Assembly: GCF_038237375.1 (NCBI RefSeq)
Contig: NZ_CP151273.1
Location: forward strand, 1,612,001-1,676,000
Length of the DNA: 64,000 nt
Direction of reading: 5' to 3'
Source of the DNA: Alcaligenes sp. SDU_A2
Lineage (GTDB): Bacteria; Pseudomonadota; Gammaproteobacteria; Burkholderiales; Burkholderiaceae_B
This document shows, piece after piece, positions 23,574 through 31,556 of this stretch (position 1 is its first letter; every line of letters begins with the position of its first letter). The notes under the pieces are model-generated. The model saw only the letters and a list, made by a program, of their open reading frames with translations, searched no databases and was not told where the DNA came from. The translations under genes and the position numbers were made by a program.

Positions 23574-25040
23574 TTAGTAAAGGCGACTGAGCGTCAGGCT
23601 GAGCAGGCGCAGAGCCTGGCGTATATCCGCGCTATCCAGGCGGGCGTAACCGAACAGCAAGTGTCGGGAGACGGACGGCTCGATCTCTGCGCTGGCGGCC
23701 TGGTCCAGCGGATAGAGCCGGATGCCGCGCCGCAAGGCCGCGTTGGCCACAGCCGCGGCATCGGGGCCGTGGCCGGGCAAGCGCAGGGCCAGGTGCATGC
23801 CGGCATTTTCCCCGCTGATGCTTTGGCTGCCCGGCCAGATCTGTTTCAGGCCTTGGATCAGTGTATTGCGTTGCTCCAGATAGCGTCGTCGCACCGTTTG
23901 CAGGTGGCGGGTGTAATCATATTCGTCGAAGTAGCGCGCCAGCACCGCCTGGGTCAGCCAGGGGGAGCCATTGTTCAGCAACGCCTTGCGTGCGATCAGG
24001 CCGGGAGTCAGGGCAGGCGGGCAGACCATGTAACCCAGACGCAGGCCTGGACCCAGGGTTTTAGAGAAAGAGCCCAGATAAATGACCTGCCGGGGGCTCA
24101 TGGCGGCCAGGGGGGCAGGCAAGGCGGGGCCATAGCAGAAGTCGCCATCGTAGTCGTCCTCGATGATCAGCGCACCTTTGCGTGAGGCCCACTCCAACAG
24201 CTCCTGACGGCGTGCCGTGCTCATGGTGTGGCCTAGCGGATATTGATGGGATGGGGTGACGAAGGCCAGTTGTACCGGGTGCTCCGGTAGCAGGTCGGTG
24301 CGTAGGCCGTGTTCGTCCACGGGCACCGGATATGCTTGCGCCTGATGGCGATCCAGCAGGCGATAAAAACCGGTATAGCCTGGGGATTCGTGCACTGCGC
24401 CGGCATGTCTGTCCAGGAAATGAGAGGCGATGAGGCTGAGCGCCTCTTGGGTGCCTGCCGTGATGATGATGTGTTCCGGGTCGGCCTTGATGCCTTTGCT
24501 GCCCGACAGATAGTCCGCGATTTGCAGGCGCAGGCCCCATAGGCCTTCGGGGGGCGTGTAGTCGGCCATGGCGGCACCGGCATGGCGTAGCAACTGGTTG
24601 GACAGATGGATGAAGGCGCGCAGCGGAAAGGCATGTACCGAAGGCCGGCCGACCTTGAAGTCGAACCGCACCGGCAGAGAGGGCGGAGGCACATGGACGC
24701 CGCTGGCGCGGGCGCGGTTCACCGAGCGGGTCGAAAAACCGGCGGGCGCATCCAGTACAAAATCCGGGATGGCTCGTTTACCGTTGCGGCCGTGTCGCGG
24801 CGTGACAAAATAGCCCCGGCTTGGTTCGCTGTGGATCAGGTTCGAGTCGATCAGCAGTTCGTAGGCACCCAGTACGGTGTTCTTGGACACCTGCAGCAGC
24901 GAAGCCAGTCGGGTAATGGAAGGCAGGCGGTTGCCGTCCTGTAAACGACCCGAACAGATGAGCGTTTCGATCTGGCGGGCAATCTGCTGTTTGTAAGGCC
25001 GGTCGCGGGCATGGGTCAGGGTGATGGGCAAGGAAAACAT
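23574..25040 (-). CDS. MocR/PdxR-family regulator (GntR helix-turn-helix plus aminotransferase domain)
   Basis: A 488-residue fusion. Residues 10-80 are a GntR winged helix (YKQQIARQIETLICSGRLQDG, then LPSITRLASLLQVSKNTVL); the remainder is a fold-type I aminotransferase with the PLP lysine in YLGSFSKTLGPGLRLGY and IIEDDYDGDF. MocR proteins use PLP or an amino-acid adduct as effector. It converges on the sulfhydrylase gene and is divergent from the cytochrome cd1 gene across 307 bp. Which neighbour it controls is unknown. Confidence 0.85.
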   Translation of the reverse strand: MFSLPITLTHARDRPYKQQIARQIETLICSGRLQDGNRLPSITRLASLLQVSKNTVLGAYELLIDSNLIHSEPSRGYFVTPRHGRNGKRAIPDFVLDAPAGFSTRSVNRARASGVHVPPPSLPVRFDFKVGRPSVHAFPLRAFIHLSNQLLRHAGAAMADYTPPEGLWGLRLQIADYLSGSKGIKADPEHIIITAGTQEALSLIASHFLDRHAGAVHESPGYTGFYRLLDRHQAQAYPVPVDEHGLRTDLLPEHPVQLAFVTPSHQYPLGHTMSTARRQELLEWASRKGALIIEDDYDGDFCYGPALPAPLAAMSPRQVIYLGSFSKTLGPGLRLGYMVCPPALTPGLIARKALLNNGSPWLTQAVLARYFDEYDYTRHLQTVRRRYLEQRNTLIQGLKQIWPGSQSISGENAGMHLALRLPGHGPDAAAVANAALRRGIRLYPLDQAASAEIEPSVSRHLLFGYARLDSADIRQALRLLSLTLSRLY

Positions 25041-25119
25041 GGCTTGGGTCGGTGTAAAGGGCGGCCGTCTGCAATCCAGCCATACCCGCGCACTATAGGT
25101 GCTGATCCCTATTTATACC

Positions 25120-25133
25120 TTGCGTTTTATCAA
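25120..25133. promoter_or_regulatory. FNR/DNR-like box upstream of the cytochrome cd1 operon
   Basis: TTGCGTTTTATCAA keeps the TTG-N8-CAA spacing of the FNR family site (TTGAT-N4-ATCAA), 8 of 10 defined bases. It lies 214 bp before the cd1 start and 80 bp before the divergent MocR start, so either gene could be its target. The distance from the cd1 gene is long. Confidence 0.4.
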
Positions 25134-25228
25134 ATTGTGTTTCGTTCGTGATAAATTTGTCTCACTTGCAAACGCTCCGTTTTTGCTATCGAAACATTTG
25201 TCGATATGCACCCTGATCATTATTTTTA

Positions 25229-25250
25229 TCTGGATGAAACCATATCCAGA
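25229..25250. promoter_or_regulatory. Perfect inverted repeat in the cd1 promoter region
   Basis: TCTGGAT-(8)-ATCCAGA, about 45-66 bp upstream of a possible -10 element TATAGT (25295-25300). It looks like a dimeric operator; the MocR protein encoded next to it is one candidate. Confidence 0.45.
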
Positions 25251-25347
25251 CAATGATCGGTATCCGTACCTTTTCTACTAAAAATCACAATCGTTATAGT
25301 GTGGAGAGCCTTGCTCTTCTGCAAGGTGATCGTAGGGAGGTACTAAG

Positions 25348-26907
25348 ATGTATAGAAAAATCATGACTCTGGCCGTCCTGTCCACAGGGGTTGCCTCGGC
25401 AATGGCCGCGACCAGCGAAGAAAAGCTGCGGGTCGAGCATTTGTTCCAACAAAATTGCGCCGTCTGTCACGGTGCGGATCGGGGTGGCTATGTGGCCCCG
25501 GCCCTGACCAGCGATCGCCTGGTGCAAAGCGAGATCGCCTTGCGCGGCACCATCATGACCGGTATTCCGGACACGCTCATGCCGCCGTTCGCCGGCCGTC
25601 TGTCCGACCCCGATATCCGCGCGTTGGCGCAGCTCATCAAGAACGAGCCGGCCGCCGATCTGAAATGGGGCATGGACGAAATCCGCGCCAGCGTAAAAGT
25701 CCTGGTGGACGAATCCACGCTGCCTGCCAAACCCAATTACGCCATTGATACGGTTTACGACCTGATGGTCATCATGGCGCGTGGCCGTTATGGCCGGGGC
25801 GACGAAGGCAACCATGCGCGCACGGTCTTTCTCAACGGCAAGACCAATCAGGTAGTCGGCGAGATCGCCACGCCCAGCGCGCCCCATATCATGGACTTCA
25901 GCCCCACCCACGAACGCTGGGCCTGGCTCAAGAGCGATGACGGTCACGTCTATAAAATCGATCTTTATACCCTGCAGATCGTGCGCCAGGCCAAGGTCGG
26001 CCTGACCGGACCGGGCATTGCTGTTTCCAAAGATGGCAAGTGGCTGGCCATCAGCTCCTTCGTGCCGCGCAGCGTAGCCATCCTCAAGGCCGACACGCTG
26101 GAGCCGGTCAAGTACATGGACCTGGAGGGCGAGGACCCGGACGGCAAGTTCGTCAAATCGGCCGGTGGTCCCGTCATCGGCAGCCGTATCAACAACAAGT
26201 TCGCGCTTACCCTGCGCCAGGCAGGCCAGATCTGGATCATCGATCCCGACAAGCCCGGCATGCCGGTCACCAAACTGACCAAAGTAGGGCGCATGCTGCA
26301 CGACACTTTCCTGACACCGGACGGGCGTTATTCCATGGTGGCCTCGTACGACGATAACAAGTATGTGGCCATAGACCTGAAAGACGACAAGGTGGTGCGC
26401 GACATCCCGGCCGGATGCCAGCCGCATGCCGGCTCCGGTGCCGTTACCGAGGTTAACGGCCGCATGCTGGCCTTTGGCACCAATATGGGCACTTGCAAAA
26501 AAGGGTCGGTGGTCACGGTCTGGGATACCAAGGACTTTTCCGTGGTCAAGCAGATTCCGGTGGCCGGGGCCACCGAATCGCCGGCCGCGCATCCGAATGC
26601 CCCCTATGTGGCCGTGGACATCATCGATAAGGACAAGCGCGCCGCCTGGATTCAACTGATAGACAAAAACACCTTGGAAGTCGTCAAAACCCTGGACGTG
26701 GGCGGGCATGCCTTCTTTCCGAACTACAACCGCAACGGCGACTATCTCTATGTCAGCTCGGGATATTGGGGAGACCGCCTCAAGATCTACGACAGCCGCT
26801 CTCTGGAACTGGTGGCCGAGCACAAAATGGAAAGTCCCTCCGGGATTTTTTCGCGGGCCAGAACACGTTGGCTGACCATCGGCCAGCCTGAAACCCAGAA
26901 ATACTGA
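25348..26907 (+). CDS. Cytochrome c-d1 protein: NirS-type nitrite reductase or NirN-like d1-heme protein
   Basis: A 519-residue periplasmic protein with signal peptide (LSTGVASAMA). A c-type heme domain follows (C37-AV-C40-H41, distal methionine region IPDTLMPPF), then a linker EIRASVKVLVDE and an eight-bladed cytochrome d1 propeller. H180 (SAPHIMDF) fits the d1-iron ligand; H318 (RMLHDTF) and H360 (CQPHAGSG) align with the two active-site histidines of cytochrome cd1 nitrite reductase. The C-terminus reads ESPSGIFSRAR, closer to NirF than to the PTGKFNVYNT end of classical NirS. GGGAGG precedes the ATG. It is the only c-d1 protein in a window with a complete d1 pathway, so NirS function is likely; NirN (dihydro-d1 dehydrogenase) is the alternative. 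Confidence 0.75.
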   Translation: MYRKIMTLAVLSTGVASAMAATSEEKLRVEHLFQQNCAVCHGADRGGYVAPALTSDRLVQSEIALRGTIMTGIPDTLMPPFAGRLSDPDIRALAQLIKNEPAADLKWGMDEIRASVKVLVDESTLPAKPNYAIDTVYDLMVIMARGRYGRGDEGNHARTVFLNGKTNQVVGEIATPSAPHIMDFSPTHERWAWLKSDDGHVYKIDLYTLQIVRQAKVGLTGPGIAVSKDGKWLAISSFVPRSVAILKADTLEPVKYMDLEGEDPDGKFVKSAGGPVIGSRINNKFALTLRQAGQIWIIDPDKPGMPVTKLTKVGRMLHDTFLTPDGRYSMVASYDDNKYVAIDLKDDKVVRDIPAGCQPHAGSGAVTEVNGRMLAFGTNMGTCKKGSVVTVWDTKDFSVVKQIPVAGATESPAAHPNAPYVAVDIIDKDKRAAWIQLIDKNTLEVVKTLDVGGHAFFPNYNRNGDYLYVSSGYWGDRLKIYDSRSLELVAEHKMESPSGIFSRARTRWLTIGQPETQKY

Positions 26908-26921
26908 TCAAGGGAAAAACC

Positions 26922-27266
26922 ATGAAATGGATTTTTAGAATGGCAGCCCTGTTGTGCGGCCTTGGAATGGCGCAGGCCGCAGGGGCCGATACGACGGCGG
27001 CGCTGGTCGGCAAGACACCGCAGTCGGATCTTTCTGTGCAAACGTCGGCTTTGTTGCCTTTGTGTGCGTCATGTCACGGTGTGGATGGCATCAGCAGTGT
27101 GGGCCTGTATCCGAATCTGGCTGGTCAGAAGGCCGATTACATCGTCAAGCAATTGCAGGCCTTCAAGACCCGGGAACGCAATGATCCGGTCATGAGCTCC
27201 ATGGCCGAACCCCTAAGCGACGACACCATACACGAGCTGGCAAAGTACTTTGCCGGTTTGAAGTAA
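26922..27266 (+). CDS. Small class I cytochrome c (c553-like), partner of the cd1 protein
   Basis: A 114-residue periplasmic cytochrome with signal peptide (MAALLCGLGMAQAAGA), one heme site LCASCHG and a C-terminal methionine region (DPVMSSMAEPLSDDTIHEL). YPNLAGQKADYIVKQLQAF is a typical cytochrome c553/c4-half signature. It starts 14 bases after the cd1 gene with an AAGGGA site, so it is co-translated and probably carries electrons to or from the cd1 protein, like NirM/NirC elsewhere. Confidence 0.85.
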   Translation: MKWIFRMAALLCGLGMAQAAGADTTAALVGKTPQSDLSVQTSALLPLCASCHGVDGISSVGLYPNLAGQKADYIVKQLQAFKTRERNDPVMSSMAEPLSDDTIHELAKYFAGLK

Positions 27267-27309
27267 ATCCAATCGCGGCGTCGCTTAGCCGACGCCGCAA
27301 GGCTCACTC

Positions 27310-28290
27310 ATGAATTTGTTTCCTTTGTTTTTCAATCTTACCGGTCGGGCCGTCATGGTTGTTGGGGGCGGTATGGTCGCCGAGCGCAAAGTGCGGTTGT
27401 TGTTGCGTGCCGGAGCCGATGTCACGGTAGTGGCACCGCAGCAAACGCCCTGGTTGGTGGCCAGCGCCCAGGCCGGGGTTCTGCGCAGTATTGTGGCCTG
27501 TTTCTCGCCTGCTCAATTAGGGCCATGCTGCTTGGTGGTCGCCGCAACGGGCCGGCGCAATGTTAATCAGGTGGTTGCAGAAATAGCCCATCAGCGTTGC
27601 ATACCCTGCAATGTCGTCGACGATGCGCAGCTTTCCTCGGTGCAGGTGCCGGCCATTGTCGATCGTTCGCCTTTGATGGTGGCCGTGTCGTCGGCGGGTT
27701 CGGCACCTGTGCTGGCGCGGCGTGTCAGGGAGCGTATCGAAAGCGTGCTGGAAGAGTCTTTGGGCGATCTGGCGGCACTGGCGGCCAGCCACCGACCGGA
27801 CATCAAAAAAGCCTTTCCCGATGTACGTGCCCGGCGCTTCTTTTTCGATTGGTTGTTGGGCAGTCAGGTGCAGACGCTGTTGGCCAGCGGCCAGACCGAC
27901 GAGGCGGCTGCCATGCTGAAATCCGCCTTGCGCTGCGGCATGCAGGACAAGGCGGTGCGGGTCAGTATTGTCTGCATAGCTGATTTGCCTGCGGCTGACC
28001 TGCTGACCTTGCGCGCGCTACGCGTTCTGAATCAAGCAGATTGGGTTCTGTATTTGCCGCAGACCTTGCCCACGATTTTGGATAAAGTCAGGCGCGATGC
28101 CGGCTTGCAGGCATTGGATGAGCTAGGTGCTGTTTTACACGACGACTTCCTGAACCCCGAGTTCTGGGGCCGCCTGCGCCCGCTCTGGGCCAATAAGGAG
28201 CGCGTCGTGATTGTCTGGCGATCTGACTGGGATGCGCAGGCCTTGGTCGACGTGTTCCGGCAGATGGGCGTAAGCTGCGCCATCATTTAA
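27310..28290 (+). CDS. CysG-like precorrin-2 dehydrogenase/ferrochelatase with a degenerate methyltransferase half
   Basis: 326 residues against about 460 for CysG. Residues 1-150 are a complete siroheme-synthase N-terminal domain: MVVGGGMVAERKV for NAD, NVVDD with D104-D105 and AVSSAGSAPVLARR with S128, all at the same numbers as in Salmonella CysG. A helical dimer domain follows (to about 205). The SUMT part is only about 110 residues: it keeps LLTLRALRVLNQADWVLY but has lost the SAM-binding GAGPGDP (here CIADLPAAD) and all that should follow. It would oxidise precorrin-2 to sirohydrochlorin and perhaps insert iron, relying on NirE for methylation. Confidence 0.8.
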   Translation: MNLFPLFFNLTGRAVMVVGGGMVAERKVRLLLRAGADVTVVAPQQTPWLVASAQAGVLRSIVACFSPAQLGPCCLVVAATGRRNVNQVVAEIAHQRCIPCNVVDDAQLSSVQVPAIVDRSPLMVAVSSAGSAPVLARRVRERIESVLEESLGDLAALAASHRPDIKKAFPDVRARRFFFDWLLGSQVQTLLASGQTDEAAAMLKSALRCGMQDKAVRVSIVCIADLPAADLLTLRALRVLNQADWVLYLPQTLPTILDKVRRDAGLQALDELGAVLHDDFLNPEFWGRLRPLWANKERVVIVWRSDWDAQALVDVFRQMGVSCAII

Positions 28291-28361
28291 GTACAGCGGC
28301 ACGTTTTCAGCACAATACGGTAAGCCTGCGTGCTTGCAGGCAAGTGCCAAGCGTGTTGCAG

Positions 28362-28386
28362 ACCCTCGGAACGTCGAGGGTTTGTT
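28362..28386. terminator. Hairpin between the two convergent d1 operons
   Basis: ACCCTCG-(6)-CGAGGGT stem followed by TTGTTGTCT, in the 138-bp gap between the CysG-like gene and nirJ. Weak intrinsic terminator. Confidence 0.5.
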
Positions 28387-28428
28387 GTCTAGCGTTTTGC
28401 GGCATGCACAATTGATGTCCATGCGCAG

Positions 28429-29577
28429 TTATGGGGAGGAGCACGGGGCTTGGATTTCCTGATCGCTTAAATAGCAGCCGGGATCTTCGGCCCACAGGTC
28501 GTCACTGGTTTTTTGCGCGCGTGTGCGCGTGTTGCCGTTGCAGATAGGCAGGTAGTGGCATTGGGCGCAACGCCCTTTGACCGGACGGGGGTGTTGCCGC
28601 AGCAAGTTCAACAGCGGTTCGGACGAATCGGCCCAGATGCTGGAAAAGGGGCGGGATAGCACATTGCCCAGAGAATAGTGCCACCACATGGTGTCGGGGT
28701 GGACATTGCCGCGATTATCGATATTCGCGACGTTGACCCCGCTGGCATTGCCTCCCCAGTGCAACAGCTTGGCGTGGATACGGTCGGCGTGTTCGGGGAA
28801 ACGACGTCGCACCCAGTGCAGAAAGAATACGCCATCGGCATCGTTGTTTCCGGAGGTAAATTCTTTGGGCTGGCCTGCGAGTCGGTAGGCCATGCAAGCC
28901 TCGAAGACGTGCTCCATCGCTTGCCGGGTCATGTGGTGATGACTGGCCTGTTTACGATTGCGCGCTCCACGGCCGGCATAGTTCAGGTGCGAAAGATAAA
29001 AGCGGTCTATGCCTTCCTGGCCCAGCAGTTGGAGGAGGGCGGGCAGGTCGGCCGCATTTTCTTGGGTCAGGGTAAAGCGTATGCCGACTTTCAGACCGCG
29101 ATCTCTGCATAGTCGCAGCCCTTCCAGGGATGCGGCATAGGCACCTGCCTGGCCGCGAATGCGATCGTGTCGCTCTTGAAGACCGTCCAGTGAGACGCCG
29201 ATGTAGCCCAGGCCGCAGGCGGCCAGGGCATCGATGTTGCTTGCGTTGATCAAGGTGCCGTTGGAGGACAGGCCTACGTACATGCCCAGTGCTCCCGCGT
29301 GGCGGGCAATATCGAATATGTCGGGGCGTAGCAGCGGTTCGCCGCCGGACAGGATGACGGCGCGTACGCCAAAGGCGTGCAGGTCGTCCAGAACAGCACA
29401 GACCTGTGTAAAAGACAGTTCGCCGGGGAAGTCTTTGTCGGTAGACGCGGAATAGCAGTGGCTGCAATGCAGATTGCAACGACGGATCAGATTCCAGATG
29501 ACGACTGGGCCGGTGCGCGTGGCGGTGGGCGGGGTAGGGCGTTGCAGCTCGGCGATGAAGTTGGAAATGCGGAACAT
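28429..29577 (-). CDS. nirJ: NirJ, radical-SAM heme d1 biosynthesis protein
   Basis: A 382-residue radical SAM enzyme that converts the propionates of didecarboxysiroheme to the oxo groups of the d1 ring. The 4Fe-4S motif is RRCNLHCSHCYSAS (CxxxCxxC) near residue 35, SAM-binding ILSGGEPLLRPDIF follows, and a C-terminal auxiliary cluster region shows CAQCHYLPIC and DPGCYL, as in NirJ. The ATG at 29577 has GGAG nine bases upstream; a TTG two codons earlier overlaps the nirH stop but has poor spacing. It is last of the minus-strand nir operon. Confidence 0.9.
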   Translation of the reverse strand: MFRISNFIAELQRPTPPTATRTGPVVIWNLIRRCNLHCSHCYSASTDKDFPGELSFTQVCAVLDDLHAFGVRAVILSGGEPLLRPDIFDIARHAGALGMYVGLSSNGTLINASNIDALAACGLGYIGVSLDGLQERHDRIRGQAGAYAASLEGLRLCRDRGLKVGIRFTLTQENAADLPALLQLLGQEGIDRFYLSHLNYAGRGARNRKQASHHHMTRQAMEHVFEACMAYRLAGQPKEFTSGNNDADGVFFLHWVRRRFPEHADRIHAKLLHWGGNASGVNVANIDNRGNVHPDTMWWHYSLGNVLSRPFSSIWADSSEPLLNLLRQHPRPVKGRCAQCHYLPICNGNTRTRAQKTSDDLWAEDPGCYLSDQEIQAPCSSP

Positions 29578-29579
29578 CG

Positions 29580-30083
29580 TCAATTACTCCGGATGCGCAG
29601 GCCTGTCTTTTTAAGGATGGCACTGGAGAACAGAACATCGCGCGATTTGAGCGCGCCCGGCAGCTTGGACTGCAGCAGTTCGGCTATGTCATCCGCTTGC
29701 TTGAGCACGGCGGCGCGATGGGTGCCATGCAACATGGTGAACAGGTTGTAAGGCCAGAGTGGCAGATGACGCGGGCGGCGATAGCAGTGGCTGACCTGGG
29801 GGAGCGCACCGAGCAGGATGCCGGCTTGATCGATCTGGTGGTCGTCTATATTCCAGACGCACATGCCGTTGGCAAGGTAACCCAGGGCATAGTGATTGGG
29901 GACGGCCGCAATGCGCCGTATAAGGCCTTTTGCCAGCATGGCATTCATGCGTTCCAGTACGTCTGCGGGAGCCATCTTCAGGTGTAGGGCCAGCGCGTGA
30001 TAGGGCCTGGGCTCCAGGGGCAGGCCGTCCTGGGTGGCATGGATAAGCGCGGCGTCGGCCGGATCAAGGGGCGAGGTGGCCAT
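29580..30083 (-). CDS. nirH: NirH, siroheme decarboxylase subunit (AsnC/Lrp-like)
   Basis: 167 residues: a helix-turn-helix-like domain (LIHATQDGLPLEPRPYHALA) and a ferredoxin-like RAM-type domain (YALGYLANGMCVWNIDDHQI, then SHCYRRPRHLPLWPYNLFTMLHG). The HCYRRP...WPYNLF... HG pattern is that of NirD/NirL/NirH-class proteins, which together decarboxylate siroheme at C12 and C18. The start at 30083 lies two bases after the nirG stop. G/H naming is by operon order and similarity; the two are hard to tell apart by eye. Confidence 0.8.
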   Translation of the reverse strand: MATSPLDPADAALIHATQDGLPLEPRPYHALALHLKMAPADVLERMNAMLAKGLIRRIAAVPNHYALGYLANGMCVWNIDDHQIDQAGILLGALPQVSHCYRRPRHLPLWPYNLFTMLHGTHRAAVLKQADDIAELLQSKLPGALKSRDVLFSSAILKKTGLRIRSN

Positions 30084-30085
30084 AG

Positions 30086-30571
30086 TCAGATTTCCAGGTA
30101 CATGTTTACGTAGTATTCGCGCTCTTTGGGGAAGGCCAGCACGGCAAGCGCAGTTTCGTGTTCTATTGCCGCGATGCAGTCGTGAACGGCGTTTGCGGAC
30201 GGCGTCGCCAACACAAACCACATGTTCAGATCATGATCGCGGCGATAGTTGTGGGCGACCTCGATATGGCGGTTGACGGCAGCCAGCACGGAATCCCAGC
30301 GAAGGTCTGGCACAGCCATGGCGGCCAGGCAATAGGCCCCACCCAAGGCTTCGGCGTTGAACAAGGGGCCAAAGCGACTAAGAACGCCCCTGGTGCGAAG
30401 CAAGGCAATGCGATGGATCAGTTCGGTTTCGTTTAGGCCCAGGTCTGGGGCGATCAGGGCGAAGGGATGCGGGCAGACGGGAAAGCCGCGCTGCAGCGTA
30501 TTGATGATCCGCCGATCGGCCTCGTCCAGCGGCGCTATGTGCGTAGAAAAAGGGGTAGTGGGATTAGTCAT
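30086..30571 (-). CDS. nirG: NirG, siroheme decarboxylase subunit (AsnC/Lrp-like)
   Basis: 161 residues of the same family as NirD/L/H: IINTLQRGFPVCPHPFALIA for the helix-turn-helix-like part, then SRFGPLFNAEALGGAYCLAAMAVP and HNYRRDHDLNMWFVLATPS. The NYRR...LNMWFV variant marks the NirL/NirG half rather than the NirD/NirH half. It ends KEREYYVNMYLEI. Its ATG overlaps the stop of nirDL by 8 bases, so translation is coupled. Confidence 0.8.
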   Translation of the reverse strand: MTNPTTPFSTHIAPLDEADRRIINTLQRGFPVCPHPFALIAPDLGLNETELIHRIALLRTRGVLSRFGPLFNAEALGGAYCLAAMAVPDLRWDSVLAAVNRHIEVAHNYRRDHDLNMWFVLATPSANAVHDCIAAIEHETALAVLAFPKEREYYVNMYLEI

Positions 30572-31556
30572 GGCCAACGACGCGGGTAGGAATGCGCGCA
30601 CCGCGCTGTTTGAAACAGTGAGATGAAAACAGGATGTCGTGTCTGAAGGCGTCCAAGCCCAGGTTTCGATTGATTTGCGCATGCTGGGACAGCACTTGTC
30701 TGCGGTCCTGGCCATGAATCATGCAAAAAAGGTTGTGTGGCCATTCGGGTGGGTGGGGGCGGCGTTGGTAGCAAAGGGTGACGCCCGGTTGTTGGCCCAG
30801 TTGGGTGCCGAGTTGATCGATCTGTGTGTCGGGGACCGTCCATACGCACATGGCATTGGCTTGGTAGCCAAGCGCGCGATGATGCAGCACGACGCCGAAA
30901 CGGCGGAACAGACCCACGCGCAGCCAAGTGGCCACTTGCTTTAAAACCTGCTTTTCGGACAGGCCGGTAAGGCGGGCCAGTTCTTGAAAGGGTTCGGGCA
31001 CCAGTGCCAGTCCATGCTGGACATGTTGCAGCAGCAGATGTTCCGGCGTATCGGCACAGGGCAGTCCGTCGCAGGCTTGCAGGCCCGCCGTTTTCTTTTC
31101 GGCAGGCGTCAGGCTGAATCCCAGGTCGATGTGGTAGGCCGCCAGCATGGGCAGACTGATCGGTGTCAGGCCGGTCAGACGGGCGATGTCGTTCAGTCGG
31201 GCGTGTAGAGTCGGAGTATCTGCGCAGGCCATCACGAACCAGAGATTGATGGGGTGTTCGCGCTCGTAGTTGTGATTGACTTCGGGCAGGGCGCTGATCT
31301 GGTCGGCCACCATTTGTAGACGGTGGGCAGGCACCTGCAGGGCGGCCAGCGTGCTGCTCATGCAGGCAGGGTTAAGGACTGGGCCGATGCGGCTGATCTG
31401 CTGGAGGGTCGTCCAGTGTTGAAAATGCTCCAGCACGGCGTGTTCGCCCAGTCCTACGCTAAGCCCTAAGCTGCGGAAAGGACGGGACACCAGCGGAAAG
31501 CCGTGTTGCCAGGCGTTGAGCAGGCGAAAAGCTGAAGGCGATAGGTCAGAAACCAA
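30564..31556 (-). CDS. nirDL: NirDL fusion, two siroheme decarboxylase domains in one chain
   Basis: A 330-residue tandem of two AsnC/Lrp-like modules. Module 1 (residues 1-150) has LLNAWQHGFPLVSRPFRSLG and HNYEREHPINLWFVMACA; module 2 (170-330) has LLLQHVQHGLALVPEPFQELA and LCYQRRPHPPEWPHNLFCMIHG. Together with NirG and NirH this gives the four domains of the decarboxylase that turns siroheme into 12,18-didecarboxysiroheme. The best start is a TTG at 31556 with AGGAG about 8 bases upstream; a GTG at 31589 lacks such a site and lies further inside nirF. Confidence 0.85.
   Translation of the reverse strand: MVSDLSPSAFRLLNAWQHGFPLVSRPFRSLGLSVGLGEHAVLEHFQHWTTLQQISRIGPVLNPACMSSTLAALQVPAHRLQMVADQISALPEVNHNYEREHPINLWFVMACADTPTLHARLNDIARLTGLTPISLPMLAAYHIDLGFSLTPAEKKTAGLQACDGLPCADTPEHLLLQHVQHGLALVPEPFQELARLTGLSEKQVLKQVATWLRVGLFRRFGVVLHHRALGYQANAMCVWTVPDTQIDQLGTQLGQQPGVTLCYQRRPHPPEWPHNLFCMIHGQDRRQVLSQHAQINRNLGLDAFRHDILFSSHCFKQRGARIPTRVVGHD

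Noticed and set aside
25294-26823. A 509-codon minus-strand frame
   Set aside because: Antisense to the cytochrome cd1 gene; no ribosome site or family pattern.
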